In this document: piece by piece, positions 9,402 through 23,200 of the stretch | Layout: each line of letters starts with the position of its first letter | Numbering within the stretch: the stretch's first letter is position 1 | Program-made: the position numbers and the translations under genes | Origin: Burhinus oedicnemus | Taxonomy: Eukaryota > Chordata > Aves > Charadriiformes > Burhinidae | DNA length: 64,000 nucleotides | Direction: 5' to 3' | Assembly (NCBI GenBank): GCA_008921705.1 | Contig: VFFE01007605.1 | Location: 4,953,140 to 5,017,139, forward strand | Notes under the pieces: model-generated | The model's database searches: none | Seen by the model: only the letters and a program-made list of their open reading frames with translations | Told to the model about the DNA's origin: nothing

Positions 9402-12400
9402 TATTACAATTTTATACAAAGCGCTTATGTATCTTTTTAACCATATTCTTTTGACATCAGTTATGAGCACTGGAAATATGCTTTATGCCTTTTGGGAACC
9501 AGCATTTTCCCCAAATGCATTAAAATGCAATTAGATCTTTAAATGGCCTTATTCCTTCATGCTGCTGCTGGGGTGTTCCCATCCCTGCAGGGATCACTCC
9601 AACTTGGCCCCTCAGCTGCTCTGGGCATCTGGCTGTGACCCACCATCCCCAGAGCAAAGCCACCGGCCCTGTCCGCGCAGGAACCAGCAGCTCTCCTGCT
9701 TGAAGCATTCTGTAGGGACCCGCTTCAGGGCATGTCCGGGTCATTTGGGGGCTTCGTCTGCAGGGACAATGAACAGACTGTGACCTGCGGATGTTTGTGC
9801 TGCTCCTGGCAGCAGTGGTAACCCTAAAAGATCTTCCTGCTCTTGCTCTGGCTGCCTTCAAGCTGTGATGGAAACGTGACCGACCTCTCCTTGCAGAGTC
9901 TTGGTTGTTGAGATGCAAAGCTCTTACTTCAAAGTTATACAGCTTTTCACTTTCATTAGAAGAAAGAATAATATAGAAATTGCTTTGCTAGGATCCAGCC
10001 CATGCAGTTCCTTCTTATTTTAATAATTTAAACAACCTGGCTAGACTGAGTGCTGCTGATACTGTCTCATCGTGAATGCTGAGAAGCCCTGGCTTGGTTT
10101 GCATTTGGATGGGGAATGATGGGTGTGACGGGCCATAGCCAGACGGCTGTGGTTGGACTCAGGAAGAGTTTTAGGCCACAGAGACTAAATAAATTGAAAG
10201 CACCATGTGTTTCCATCAGCAGTGGTTAGCCAGCAGGCAGGAAAGTATTTCAGTGGCTGTAGTGCCGGGTGAAGAGCTGACAGCAGCAGCATCCTTGGCT
10301 TTCCTGCAGCGCAGGGCAGCCTGGCCTTTGGCTCTGTGTGAAACAGCTTTTCCAGTTTTCCCATCGGTCCCGTGGACACTGGCAGGAATTACAGCATCGG
10401 TGGGTTCATAGGCACAGGACCGAGGTGCTGAGCTAAACAGGGGGCTGAGCCTCCACTGGGATGGAGGGGCAGCGGGGACCTGGCTGAGGTCTGAACAGTC
10501 ACTGTCCTGGGGCCACTTTGGTCCATTCCCCAGGTACTGCCAGCACGAAGGGAATCTGGTGAGCATACCTCCTGACCTACATGCCGACATGAGCAACACA
10601 TCACTGTTACTGCAGCACACCTGCAACTTCTGGTGTGCAAAGCCAAAATTGCTGCAGGGCTTGGAAGGGAGAGTGCACCAGCACCTCCATTCTGCAGATA
10701 ACCCACATCGGATCACTCAGCGTTACCATGGAAACGCAGCGAGGACTGAGAGATTTCTGAAAAGCAAATACTGGAGGCTCAGACTTCATAGGAATTGATT
10801 GCAAGAGACACCATGGACTTCCCACAGCAGCGAGCTGTAGGGCAACAGCCATGTCCCTCCCTGGGGTGACTTGCGGGCTGTCAGGTTTGTCTGCCATCAG
10901 AGCAACCTGTCGACAGCCATCACCCCATCCCCTGCTGCCTGCCTTGCCTGCTCTACTGCACTTTGCCCCATCCGAGGTATTGAGAGCTGCTGCATTTGAG
11001 GATCAGCCTTACAGCATCCTACGATGCTGCTCACACAGCCCCAGTGTCAGGATGGATTTGGTTTAAATTCAAACGCTATGGGTCTCTGTCAATTGCAAAG
11101 GATCTGGCTCTCACTTTAATCTCCTATGCAAGTGGTGTTGGCAGATATGGTGCACAAAGATGTAGGAGGCAGCTGGCAGCTCCCAGTAAAAGCAAAACAT
11201 GTTTTGATGAGAGGAAGAAACTACAACGGTGCAAAAGAGCCAGGCACGTGCATCTGCTGCCACAGCTGCCCCGTTCTGCCCACATCCCGTGTATCTGCAT
11301 ACTTCACGCAGTCTTGCGTTACTTAGGAATTGCTCCAGGGCTGGGTTATATGAGTGACTAGCATGTAGGGTATTTTTAGGTATGATAATTTATGCATGTT
11401 ATTGTTTCTGCGTTTACAGCTAGCTGTTCAAATGTTGAAGAACTTCCTGGTATCTGAACAGGCTGATTTTCCTTTCTTGCAAATGCAGCAGATGGAAGGA
11501 AACAAACACTTCTCTGCAGAAGAAGCTGAAGTTTAACCAAGGAGTTCTAATGAGCACAGTGCTTTCTTTTTCTCTGTGTTGAAGTGATTAGAGTCAACAG
11601 TGCTCAGAGACCAGGGCTTTCGCTACCGGGAACTGCTCGGGAGCACTGGGATTTTTTTCCTAAAAAAAGCAACAATTAAAAAATTGTCTCCATAAAGGAC
11701 CCTCTCTACAAATCCTGTAATTAAAGAGTCTTTTTAATATCCACCATCTGTCACCTCTTCCTGCTCCAGCATGCTCCACTTACCTTCTCATCCCTATTTA
11801 TAAGAAAAAGAGAAACAAGATTCCACATTGGATAGATCTGGAGGGGAGCTGCTCTTTTCTGCAAGGCCCGCCCACTGCTTAGCTCTCCCAGCAGCACCCA
11901 AATCCCAGTTTGGAGTTTGTTGGGGGGTCACAGCAAGCTGACGTGCTAGGGCAGTGCATGAGAAGGCAGATCCGGAGAGCATGCATGCCAGCCCCTTCCC
12001 GTTTTTGCAGACGAGGCTCCCATGAGAAAGCTGGCAGGGCTTCACTCCTCACCAGATTAAAAACTGCTGGTCTATGCAGTAAGGGATTTAATCTGGATAG
12101 CAAGATTAAATTAACCATTGGTTAATTGTGGTTTCTCCAGTAGGCTGAAGAAATAACGGAGCAACAAAGATCACTGGTGAAATCAGTGAGTTAGGGCTCC
12201 AAAAATCCCACTCTAACAGAGGTAGCTATGCTAGATGAAGGCAATTCGGAGCTCCGCTGTCTGTCTTGCTGCGTTTACAGTGAGCACAAACTCGGTTTCA
12301 TCACTTAGTATCTGAACCTCAGTTCTGCTGTTGAATTTCAGGAGAAGAGAAGTCCTGTTGGGAGAGTCTTCCATCTCAGTGCTGCTGCTATCTTCATTCC

Positions 12401-15400
12401 CCTTCCTTACAATACTGATGGCTTATTGGGGCATAATTCTATGCACCAGTAAACAAAGCACTGCTTAGGAATAGCTCAGCCTGGGCTGTAAGAGCGTGTG
12501 TGGTTGTGCTCGCTGTGTAGGTACTCCTCGTTACAGAAGACCCGACATGACCAAGCAGCTTTTGTTGTTACAACAGACAGTCATGGAAAATTGCAGCTGC
12601 GTGCGTGTTCAAAGCTGCGTGCAGAGATCCACGCCTGCATCTGCCTTGCTGGGGAACCTGCCTTCTGCCAAGGCTGGATGAGGTGTGATGCAGCTCACTT
12701 GGCCAGGGGCTGTTATGGGGCTTCAGGCCAGGGGCCCCCAAGTGCTTTTAGAGGCCGTTGTCAGAGCATGTTTGACTGGGCAGCATAAAGGCAGGCACGT
12801 CCAGAAGTGTGAAGCCATGCTGCCTGTGAAACAGCCGGGGTTCATGCTCTCACAGACTGTAGTCATCGCTGATTCTATTTCTCTGAAGAGGCAGCAAAAC
12901 CAGAAAGACTCAGTGAGGCTCTGAGCTGCTGTAGGTACATCAGTAACATGGTTTTAAACCAACTTGAGAATACTACTGTACTCTGTCAATAAAGCTTTGA
13001 ACTGGCAAAAAGCTATAAGGTGATTCAAATACAACATGGTACTGAATACAAAATATTAGGAAACTGAAGAGCATCAAGGTATATAGTGGTTTCTCAAAGT
13101 AAAACTGCTTTTCTATCAGTAGATTGCTAGAAACAATTGACAACTAATCAAATTTAACTACATACGAGAGACCCATCTCCTGCTTCTTGCCCTTTCTTTA
13201 CATTTTCACAGTTGCAGAAGTCTTTCATGGTGTTTTGGGGAGGCAGCATTTATCGATCCTTAACAAATCTCTTCAGCCTAATTATACAACTGTAATTCAG
13301 GATGTTATTCCACAGTGTACAAACAGAACATGACATGTATGTATATTCAAACCCTGTGATTCCATTTCTTGCATATCCAGTATGTATGCCTCTAGGGGCA
13401 CAGGAATACTGCTCACTTTATTATTTATAGTTGATGGCAAAAAAGTTTTTTCAGTAAGGGTGGAGATGTACCGACAACCGGTGAACACTACAAACAGCTA
13501 CTGGGACTGAAGGAACCAAGCGGACAGCAGCAGCTCAGCTCCCAGCGAGGCTGACAGCACTCTGTCGAGGTTTTGTGGGCAGCATGGTGAAGTTTGTTGA
13601 TACCAGTGGCCTTTGGATCAGACTTGTCATAAAGTTTCTGTCTTCTTTGAGCCCAGCATTGCAAATGGGTGGATAATCCGGCATTCTAGTGAACAACACT
13701 TCACTGTCAATTTTACTTTTTCTTAACCTGCCAGTTGCAGCTTGCTTGCATATGATTAAGCTATTAAACCGGAGAGCTTCAGAGGTACAATTTGACCCAT
13801 TAGCTCATGTGAACATTTTGTCTTTGCTTTTTTCTTAATTGGGTAATTTATCACTAAAAGATTAGAAGAAAGATCTAGTTTAAATGTTCTGCTTATTTCT
13901 TACTAGTCTAGCTTTAAAACGTCCTGCCTTTGAGGTTTATTATTTAGCTTTTAGAGTTCAATATTTATTACAAAGTGTAGATTAAGAGTGTTCCCTTTAT
14001 TGCTCAGTCATACACAATAATTAAAGGAACACTTGTAGGATTTCAGAAGGCTCACTGTACTGCAATTCTGTAATACTTTCAATTACTTTCAAATATTTTC
14101 ACAGCACATCCCATGCGGAAGTCACTAAAAAGCAATGACTTCAAGCTTCAGAACGTCCCTTGGGAGAAAAGACATTTCTCACTGGAGGAAAAGTCAAAAA
14201 ACACAGAGGCATGAAGTGATTTGCCTAAAACCATGTGGGAAATGAAAGCAGAACCAGTCATGCACTGTAACCACAGCATCATCTTTCTACAGAGCTTCCC
14301 CACCTAAGAAAATAAAATATATACACAGAAAGCAACTGGAAGAAATTGCCATTACCCCTCCTGAATTAGTCTTGCTCAGACTAGATGGGCTAATTAGGTA
14401 GTGATTTGCCTCCAGCTGGCCCCAAAATGGCTTCAATACAAACTGTTTCACCATTTCTTCAGGATACATTCCAGCATCTTTTCTGAGGACATGTACAGGT
14501 TGCTTCTTATTTTAGTCTCTGCAATGTCCAAGTCAATCAGTGTACAGCTAATTACCAATGGGGCTATAGCCTTACTTAGGGATATAATCCCACCTCAACA
14601 GCAAGTAAATCCGTGCGCGTCATCAGGACAGCTTCTTACTGCAGAGTGCAAATTGTGAATCTTGTGGAAAGGTGAAACCAGAGTCTGTCAGTGCCTGCAG
14701 CTCTCCTTCCAGCTCCTTCAAAGATATCCGTGTTGCAAGAAACCTGCATTCTGCTTGTCTCTCCAGCATTTCTCAGGAGTCGCTCTTTGAGGTTATGCCT
14801 GGCTAAACTCCTTTACGATTCCTGCCTCTCCTTCAACATGAGAACTGGGATGTTCATTCATCTCACTAAGACATCAGTGCGCTATCTACTCCTGCAAAGG
14901 CAAAATACAGAAAAAAAAAAAAATCCAACCTGATCATGATACTGAATAATGAGCATTAAGGCATGTAGCTATGACTGAGTATGCAGTTCAAAACCATGTC
15001 CTCAGGTTTACATGCTTGCAACTCTCTGAATTTGCAACTTGGAATCCCAGTGGGGCTGATTCAGCCTTCCTCATCCTAAAGCTGATATGTCTAAGTCTCA
15101 TCAACCTTAGGGATTGGTGTGGGTAGTTTTGTACAAGCCTGACTATAGCTGAACTGTGCATGTAGAATATAAAGGTTACACAAGCTAGAGAGTCTCTTAA
15201 CCAATTTAACATTCAATGCAAAAACTCTCTCAATAAACAAACTTTTATCTCTGCATGGTTTCCTAAGCATGCTTCTTTTGGAATGAGATTTTGAATCTGT
15301 GATGCCATCTGCTTTATGTGGCTATGAAAGATCTGACAGCGCTTTCAGAGGAGTTGGCCAACATCTCGTGTTTGCTTCAGCTGCAGTGCAGCATGTTGCA

Positions 15401-15490
15401 GGCCTCTTCTCTGCCCGCTGGGAATGGTGGTGCCGGCATGTGTTGGCACAGCAATGCAGCGTTGGTGACGGGGATGAGTGACAGGTGTAT
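9402..15490. other. Intergenic region GNPDA1-NDFIP1
   Basis: About 6 kb between divergent promoters. No exon, RNA gene or young repeat was recognised except a possible ancient SINE near 14.2 kb and an A13 run at 14911-14923. Short overlapping open frames at 9.5-12.9 kb lack family features. Confidence 0.5.
14170..14265 (+). repeat. Possible ancient MIR/CORE-SINE-like fragment
   Basis: The run aggcatgaagtgatttgcct followed by ccatgtgggaaatgaaagca and gaaccag resembles the conserved MIR core (…gaagtgacttgccc…cacacag…gcagaaccag). This was judged by eye only, so confidence is modest. Confidence 0.35.
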
Positions 15491-16231
15491 ATCATAGAAT
15501 CGTATCATAGACTCATAGAATGGTTTGGGTTGGAAGGGACCTTAAAGATCACCTAGTTCCAACCCCCCTGCCATGGCCAGGGACACCTCCCACTACACCA
15601 GGTTGCTCAAAGCCCCGTCCAACCTGGCCTTGAACACCTCCAGGGATGGGGCAACCACAGCTTCTCGGGGCAACCTGGGCCTGTGTCTCACCACCCTCAC
15701 AGGAAACAATTTCCTCCCAATATCTCATCAAAATCTCCCCCCTTTCAGTGTAAAACCATTCCCCCTCGTCCTATGGCTCCACTCCCTGAAGCAGAGTCCC
15801 TCCCCAGCTTTCCTGGAGCCCCTCTAGGGACTGGAAGGGGCTCGAAGGTCTCCCCGGAGCCTTCTCTTCTCCAGGCTGAACACCCCCAACTCTCTCAGCC
15901 TGTCCTCCCAGCAGAGGGGCTCCAGCCCTCCCATCATCTCCGTGGCCTCCTCTGGCCCCGCTCCAACAGGTCCATGTCCTTCTGCTGTTGGTGTCCCCAG
16001 CGCTGGAGGCAGCACTGCAGGGGGGTCTCCCCAGAGCGGAGCAGAGGGGCAGAATCCCCTCCCTGGCCCTGCTGGCCACGCTGCTGGGGATGCAGCCCAG
16101 GATGCGGGGGGCTTTCTGGGCTGCCAGCGCACATTGCCGGCTCATGTTGAGCTTCTCATCCACCAACACCCCGAAGTCCTTCTCCTCACGGCTGCTCTCA
16201 ACCCATTCTCCACCCAGCCTGTATGTGTGCT
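15491..16231 (-). mobile_element. CR1 LINE, 5'-truncated, minus strand
   Basis: The plus strand starts with the tail microsatellite (atcatagaat repeats, 15493-15520). It continues with the diagnostic ggtttgggttggaagggacc, then the CR1 3' UTR and ORF2 end as reverse complement (cttctcttctccaggctgaa near 15862; aacaccccgaagtccttctc near 16166). It is truncated at the 5' side at about 16,231. Long open frames here are artefacts of the element. Confidence 0.9.
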
Positions 16232-16472
16232 TGGGATTTCGATGAGATACTAGGAAGAAATTGTTCCCTGTGAGGGTGGTGAGACACTGGCCCAGGTTGC
16301 CCAGAGAAGCTGTGGCTGCCCCATCTCTGGAGGTGTCCAAGGCCAGGTTGGACGGGGCTTTGAGCAGCCTGGTCTAGTGGGAGGTGTCCCTGCCCATGGC
16401 AGGGGGTTGGAACTAGGTGATCTTTAAAGTCCCTTCCAACCCAAACCATGCGATGATTCCATGATTCCGCAA
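16232..16472 (+). mobile_element. CR1 LINE 3' end, 5'-truncated, plus strand
   Basis: Reads into a CR1 3' end (cttccaacccaaaccatgcg) with the tail gatgattccatgattcc at about 16,452-16,468. It is close to identical, by eye about 90 percent, to the reverse complement of 15,510-15,745, so the two copies form an inverted repeat. It ends where the NDFIP1 CpG island begins. Confidence 0.88.
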
Positions 16473-17250
16473 CCCCGCCGCCGAGCGCTGCCCCCCACCT
16501 GGGCGGCTCCGGCTGCCGGCAGGACGCGGCCCCGGGCGGGGCGGGAGGCGGGCGCGACCGAGCGTGACGGGCGGAGGGCGGGAGCGGAGCCCGCAGCGAG
16601 GAGCCAGCCCGTGCCGGTGCCGCCGCCTCCGCCTCCGCAGCGCCCGTCGGGAGGCGGCCGGGCAGCGCCGCCGCCGAGACCCCCCCGCCCGCCCGCTCGC
16701 TCGCCCTCGACCCGCCGAGCGCCATGGCGGCCGCGGCCGCCGAGCCCAGCAGCGGCCGGTACCAGCAGGTGAGGGGGGCGGCGGGCTCCGTAGGCCGCGC
16801 CGGGGAGGACGGAGCCCGGGGCCGCGCTGGGTGGACCGGGGGCGCTGCCGCCGCCTCGCCCCGCGGCCGGGGCCTGGGGGCCGGGCGGCGACTCAGTCCT
16901 GGCCCGACGCCGGGCGTCTCCCGGGGCCTGGGCTGGGCCTGCGGGCGCGGGGGCCGCTGTCCCGCTGCGGGGAGAGGGGGAGAACGGGGCGGCGAGCGGG
17001 CCCGCGGCCTCCGGCAGCGCCCGGGGCGGAGGCCTCGGCTGCCCGCTGGGGTGTGGTGGGCCCCGCCGGCGGCCAGGCCGGGCCGTGGCCGCGGAGCGGT
17101 TCCCCGCCGGCTGCGGAGCCGCGCTGCCCCAGGCCTCTCCCCGGGATCGAACGCGGAGCGGCAGGCAGACCGCGGCCGAGGGACCGGAGCGACCTTGTGC
17201 ACAGCGTGCTGTCCCCGCCGGTTCGAGGAACGAACTTGTTCTGTTTTGTC
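16460..17250. promoter_or_regulatory. NDFIP1: NDFIP1 CpG-island promoter and 5' UTR
   Basis: Extremely CpG-rich stretch around the first exon, with many GGGCGG/CCGCCC-type GC boxes and no TATA box. The transcription start is probably between 16,500 and 16,680. The ATG at 16,724 sits in a strong Kozak context (GCGCCATGG). Confidence 0.75.
16724..16768 (+). CDS. NDFIP1: NDFIP1 coding exon 1 (aa 1-15)
   Basis: Encodes MAAAAAEPSSGRYQQ; donor GTGAGG from 16769. The RYQQ end matches the human exon junction. Confidence 0.93.
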
Positions 17251-20200
17251 TTGAAATTAGCGTTAATTTTATTTCGTCTTTTACGTGTGGACCCCTCTGG
17301 CTCAGATTGAAATCCCCATAGGCCAGAGACTGTCCTTAACAGAGCTCCCTCGTACATTTGGGGTCGTTCTTCCTTCCCTGCCTCCTGAAGCAGAGGACGT
17401 GTCTTGTCAGGAGTGTCAGCCTCGCAGAAAGGGTTCGGCGTCGGTCAGGCCCCACTCTGTGACCCAGCTCCAGCTCATGCCTATTTCTGACGTTTCTTGC
17501 TTAAAGTAAGGGAGAAAAATCCTTCAAAACGGTACACGATACTCTCCTGCTTAACCGTGGTCCTTACAAGAAATCGCTGCGTTACAACTGCCTTGGTAGT
17601 GTTTCCAGCGTGGGTAGGCTCGCTCTGATCGGAATACAAGATGCACCTTCCCATTGGGATGGGATGTTAGTTTCAGCATGACAGCTGGAGGTCTCTGTTT
17701 TTTACGTACTAGAAATGTAAAAGTTAAGTAGAACTTAGGCTTTTTTTTTTTTTTCCTCTGTGCAAAACAGATGTGTTCACTTACGAAGACAAATCTCTTT
17801 GTTGTTGTTCTTGGAAATGGTAGGTACAGATAACCAGGTCTCTGCACTAATCGCCTTTCCCATCGGAGTCCTGCCATTGGCATTGACCCTGACAGACGTC
17901 TTCACAAATGTCTTTTACAAAAGGATCTAGCTTCGTGTCCCATCGCCTTGAGCCCATGGAGATAGGTGACAAAATGTGCTGAAGGACACTATTGCGTTAC
18001 TCTTCAGTGACTCTGTACCTGACCGATAAGCACAATCCTGGTTTCCTTAAAGAGAAATGTGTAAAGCTGTCGTTTCGCCAGATGCTGCTAGCACATCCGA
18101 CAGACACACAGCAGACACCGCTCTTGCTGTAGAGCAGAACTGCCTGGTACTGCAGAGATTAGGGAGGCAGGCTGTGCCCCAAAGGATTTATACTGCTAAA
18201 GACAAACAGATAATGTGAAACGACTGGGGTAACTGGAGTGTGGAATCAGAAACTCACATATAAATATGTTTACTTTTGTGTAGCTGTTTAGAAATTGCTG
18301 CTTTTTCCCTTACCCTCTGCCAGAAGCCTGGTACTCGTATTGTTGTAAAGTGTGTTACTGCTGAACTGGCTGCTAATGCTTGCGTTGCTCCAGAAATTCC
18401 TGCAAGCTGTGAAACTAAAGATGCAGAGTTGGTATTTAGATGAAGAGGAGATGAAAGGGTGGGAGAATCTTTCTAGCATTGAATGTGTCAATTTTTTTTC
18501 CATACATTGAAACTTATTGTGTGTATGAATGTACAGTTAACAAACATACCATATGCCAACGAAGAAGGACTTGTAGTGAATTGATAACCATAAGAGCTAG
18601 AGCTGCATACAGGACCCAGTAAGTAGAGGCAGCCTGTAGAAATTCAGAACAAACGCATTTTATCTTTAACTTACTGGATTATGAGGCAGCAGAGGAGAAC
18701 TGAGAATTTTAAAACTTGATAATTTTTTTTTAGGGTGGAGGGGGGTAATGGGTTAGTGGAGTTTGTCACATAACTAGGTGGTTCCTGTACAGCTAAAGGT
18801 GATATACCATCCAAGCGTGCCAGGGTCCGGTAGCCCCGGCTCCGGGCAATGTTATTGGTGTATTGACCTGTGTGTAGGAGCAGCGCTGTTGAGGTGTGGG
18901 TGCTATTTAACGCGTAACATATTTGTAGGATTCCCTGAGTGTGTGTATTTTCAGAAGAAAAGGGGATAGTTAATGAGGATAATCTGAGACAACAGGAATT
19001 GATATCTGAGTTTGAAACCTGTGTGTTTTCTGCTTCCACCCTGTTCCTGAGCTCGTGCTGCCCTGCAGATGGGGGAGTGGGGGGGGTGGGCTGTGCACCC
19101 CCAGCAGCCTCCTTCGCTGCAAACTCACGGTCTGTGTCCGTTCACTGATACGTGCGGTGTTAAAGGGATGTACAGTGGCATACCACTTATTTTCTAAAGC
19201 TAACTTTCCAGCCCTTGTGCTTTGTTCAGGCATTAGATAATCTGATAAAAAATAGCCTGCGATGACGCCTTTGGATGATGTGGCAGTCAGATCTAATATA
19301 CTGAGGAAGGGCGGCTCAATGAAGAATAAAGCTGAAACTCCACAGCAAGGATCTCGGCTTCCCCCGGCCCCTTTCTGTCAGGAGCACGAGCTGGGGCAGT
19401 GAACGGGAGCCGGGCAGGGTGACCGGGGCAGACCGCTGGCTTCGGTTCCTGCTCTGCAGGCCGGGTGACCGGGCTGTGCTTGCGGAGGTGGGAATGGGAG
19501 GTGTTTGGGAGGAAGGAATCATTATTCTGAGCAGTGCTGTGTCCCAGAAAGGGACACTGGGAGGCTGTTGTCGTTTAGACCTGCCTTTGCGAAAGTTATA
19601 TGGGGATGTTGTTAGGATTAGGTGGCTTAAGGCCTTTTGAGCATAACCCCTGGATACAGTTCAGTGGTAGAACTGTTCTGGAAAAAATAGCCAGGCTTTT
19701 AATAGGTTTATTTACACTGTATGTTAACCAAGGCATGCTTTTTACTTGAAGCGTTTGAAAATATATGTGATGTATATGAGTAATGTAAACCCACCTAGAA
19801 AATGGTGGGTGTGTTAAATAATGAAGATATGTTCCTTCTAGTGATATTTCTTCCTGTTCCACTTGTTGAAGGCTTACATGGATCATGAATCATTTTGTAA
19901 GGTGAGGTGTCTATGGGAAACGTAAGGAAGAAAGATTTTTCCATTTGTTTGGTTTTCTTTCAGTGAAATTGTAGAAGAATTACATTGCTGAAGGTACAGT
20001 GTGAATACCGTTTAAATCCATGAAGGACCACGGTGCTTAGTATCTGGGAAGGCTGGAGTGAAACAGGGAGACAGATGTCAGTTGTCACCTTATCCTTACC
20101 TTAAGCTTGTATTTAATTTTTCAGTTGAAATGAGTGTGCAGATCGAAACTGAAAGATGACAATATACCATATCTTTTAATGTCAGCGGTTTGAATTAGTG

Positions 20201-23200
20201 ATGCCAGTGGCTATTTGTTTCCTTGGTGAAGTACTGGTAGCATGCAGAAGATGTGCTTGCTAAAGGTACAGACAACTGATAAGAATGGTAAGGAAATTTC
20301 CAGGGTAGGTTGTTTTCGCTTTTTTTAAAATTTTTTTTTCTGTTCTGTATTCAAACAAGTAGAATAGGAGATGTCCATTGACATAAAACCAGTGAAGACT
20401 GAAAAAAAAGTTGCAGAGTAAAGTCAGGTCTCCTGCACAGCCGTCACTTGTACGTCCTGCTGCAGCTGATGGGGGCCGCACGCTTTGTATGAAGCTGATG
20501 TCCAGCCCAGTCTGTGTTCAGGTGACTGAAGGCTCACTGTTTTGTTCTGAAACCCCCGCTTCTGTAGGCAATGCTGCCTGTCAGGTGAGTGTGCAAGGTT
20601 TTAGTGATTCTGTGTGAAAAAGTAATTATAGAATTAAAATAGATTCCATCGCTAAAACTCAAAGGACTTGGGAAATGCTGTGAAATGGTAGTAGTCCAGT
20701 ATCGTCGTGTAGCTTGTGTGACAGCAGAAAATAGCCTTGCATGCAAACTTTTTTTAAAAAATAGTATCTCGGGTATCAGGATTGTGTTGGACTTGTATTT
20801 GGGCTGCTTTGGTGACTTTTCGCTCATCGCTGAAGTTCAGTGGGGCTCAGTAACCTCAGTAACCTCAGTAAAGGGACGCAGGTGTAGGAACAGTCCCTCA
20901 GACCTTTGGGTGGTTAAGTGGCCCGCAGGAGCTGTGGTACCTCTTTGTGTGGGCTTGGCATCGCGTTTTGAAAGGAGCCATACTGAAAGCAAGTAGCAGA
21001 AGTTTTGTGTGTGTGTGAATTCTGATTCTTTGTCATTGGGACTAATAAGAAAGATTCAATATTAAGATATATCTACTCATTCTGTTTCTGCCTCTTCTTG
21101 TGAGATACCCAAATTTGATATGTGATGGCACGATGGGATATTTTTTCATTGAAGATACTTAACGTTCTTCATATGACCATTAAAAAAATGTGATATTTTA
21201 AAGTGCTTGAAAGATCTGGAATTGTTTCTGTGATGTCTTAATGTCCAGAAAAAAGGGTAATGTGATCCCAAATATTACAGTAAGGCCTTATGCTTTGTTA
21301 AGTGTTTGAATTTTAATTGCAGCTGTCTAAGATTAAAACCTGCTTCTTCTGTATTAAGACCTTGAACACTCATACCTAAGGACAGTCTGTAGGCACAGGT
21401 TTGTGCTGGCCCAAGTGCTTGTTTACAGTCTAGCCAGACCAGTATAATTCCCCATTTGAACAGAGGCAAGGGAATTAGATCAGTGTGTTTCCCAGGACTG
21501 AGGTGTATTTCCGTGTTGTCAGGCCATTAACTGCAGTGAGTCAGTGAAGAACAACATCCTTATGAGCACGGGTTGTATTTTTGATGGACATAAAGCTGTT
21601 TTGATTTGTGTTTTTACCATACCTTCAGGTGGATGCTCCCGCTGGTTTCCAGACCTTGGCCCGTGCATCCCACTGCCTGGGTGCAGCCATGCACTTGCCA
21701 CGTGGCAGGGAGCTGGTCCGGCTGGGAAAAAAAGCACATTTTTTTGGGAGAGGGAGTGGAGGCACGTTTTACAGTCCTTTATGAAAATGAAGGAGTAGCT
21801 CAGGGTGGCAGAGACCTTGGGAGGTTGCTCCTCGGAGCTGGGCTGTGCTCAGGGCCCTGGGGAGAATTGGTTCCCCAGTGCGAGGCTTGGGCGGGAGCAT
21901 CCGCATCTCCCGGTGCAGGGAGAAGCCAAGCGTGTCCCGCAGAGCCGCACAGCGCACACCGTGCCGTGCCTGGGCACAGGTAGCTGGGGGAGACGCACCG
22001 TTCGGGGCTGTCACTCTCCTGTCCGTTAAATGAGCTGGAAGTGCCTATGGGAGAAAACAGTTATTTGCTCATCAAGGAGAGGCTGATGTGTGTTGACTTG
22101 TCTAATGGCTTATCGTTATTCCTGCTGATTAATAAGCTGATATTAAGTTATAGGAATCTGCAACAGCATTGGGCAAAAATCAGGATTTCAAATCAGGGTA
22201 CGTTTAAAGCGAAGCGTAAGTCAATAAAAATAATGCTTTTCCTCTTCAGAGTTGGCAGCAACTTGCATTTGCTTCCAAAAGGCCAGAAATAGGAAAGGAG
22301 AAAAGTAAGGGGTGTGGTAATGGGAATGAAGTGTAACCTTTTTGTGGGCAGGCTGTTGCCTTGCTGGAGTACTCTCAAATTTAGTAGTGCTACATGTTTC
22401 TATTTTTTTTTTTTTCTTTAAACATTTGGCTTGCAAAGGTTATGATTTCATTGTTCTGAAAAAATTGATCCTATCACCTTTTAAAAAAATATTGATTCTC
22501 TGTCATTAGCTTAAATAGCTGCCTCTTCGAAATCTCAGAGAAACCATAGTAACAACAAAAATGAGATCTGATTAGGGTTATCTTCATTGTAGAATTCCTC
22601 TGTGGGATTTCTGTGTAGTTCTATCTTGCGTGCCAGAACATAAAATAAGAACTGAAATGCAGTAAACCTTGATGATACATTGCTGAGTTAATATATTACT
22701 GATTGCTGAGGTGAAGCTTGTAGTAATGCTGATGTAGTGTAAAGAATATTTGCGTGCAGCCTAAGGACTTGGGGCAAGGGGAGGTTAAAAAAAAAGATCT
22801 AATACTGTCAGCAGCCCATCTGCTAAGTTTAGAAAATTTGGAAGAATTAACAAGTGCATTTATTGGAAATGCTTTCTTCAAAGTTTACATGGAAATATTT
22901 CAAAACATTTTGTAAGTTTTGAGCTTTAATGCTACTGTGCTGTATGTATTTACACGTGATATGTCTCAGGCAGGGGGAAGTGGCAGAGGCGATGTCTTGC
23001 TCAGAGCCAAGCTTCTGATGGTGGTTTGTTTTTTTTTTAAAAAAAAAAAAAAGTCCCAGGGATTTATCCTCTTCTGCCAGGCAGCTTTCTGTTGTTATAG
23101 CAATCTGGTGAAAAAATCACAGCCAAACTTCTGTTTTAATAACTGTATGGATTGTTGTAAAGACTGCCTATATTTTAATGCCACAAATACAAGAATCCTG

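Noticed and set aside
15771..17202. 189- and 334-codon minus-strand open frames
   Set aside because: They run through the CR1 pair and the NDFIP1 CpG island; composition reflects the repeat and GC-rich DNA, not a gene.
16564..17310. 248-codon plus-strand open frame across NDFIP1 exon 1
   Set aside because: Another frame than the NDFIP1 start at 16724; Arg/Gly/Pro-rich CpG-island artefact.
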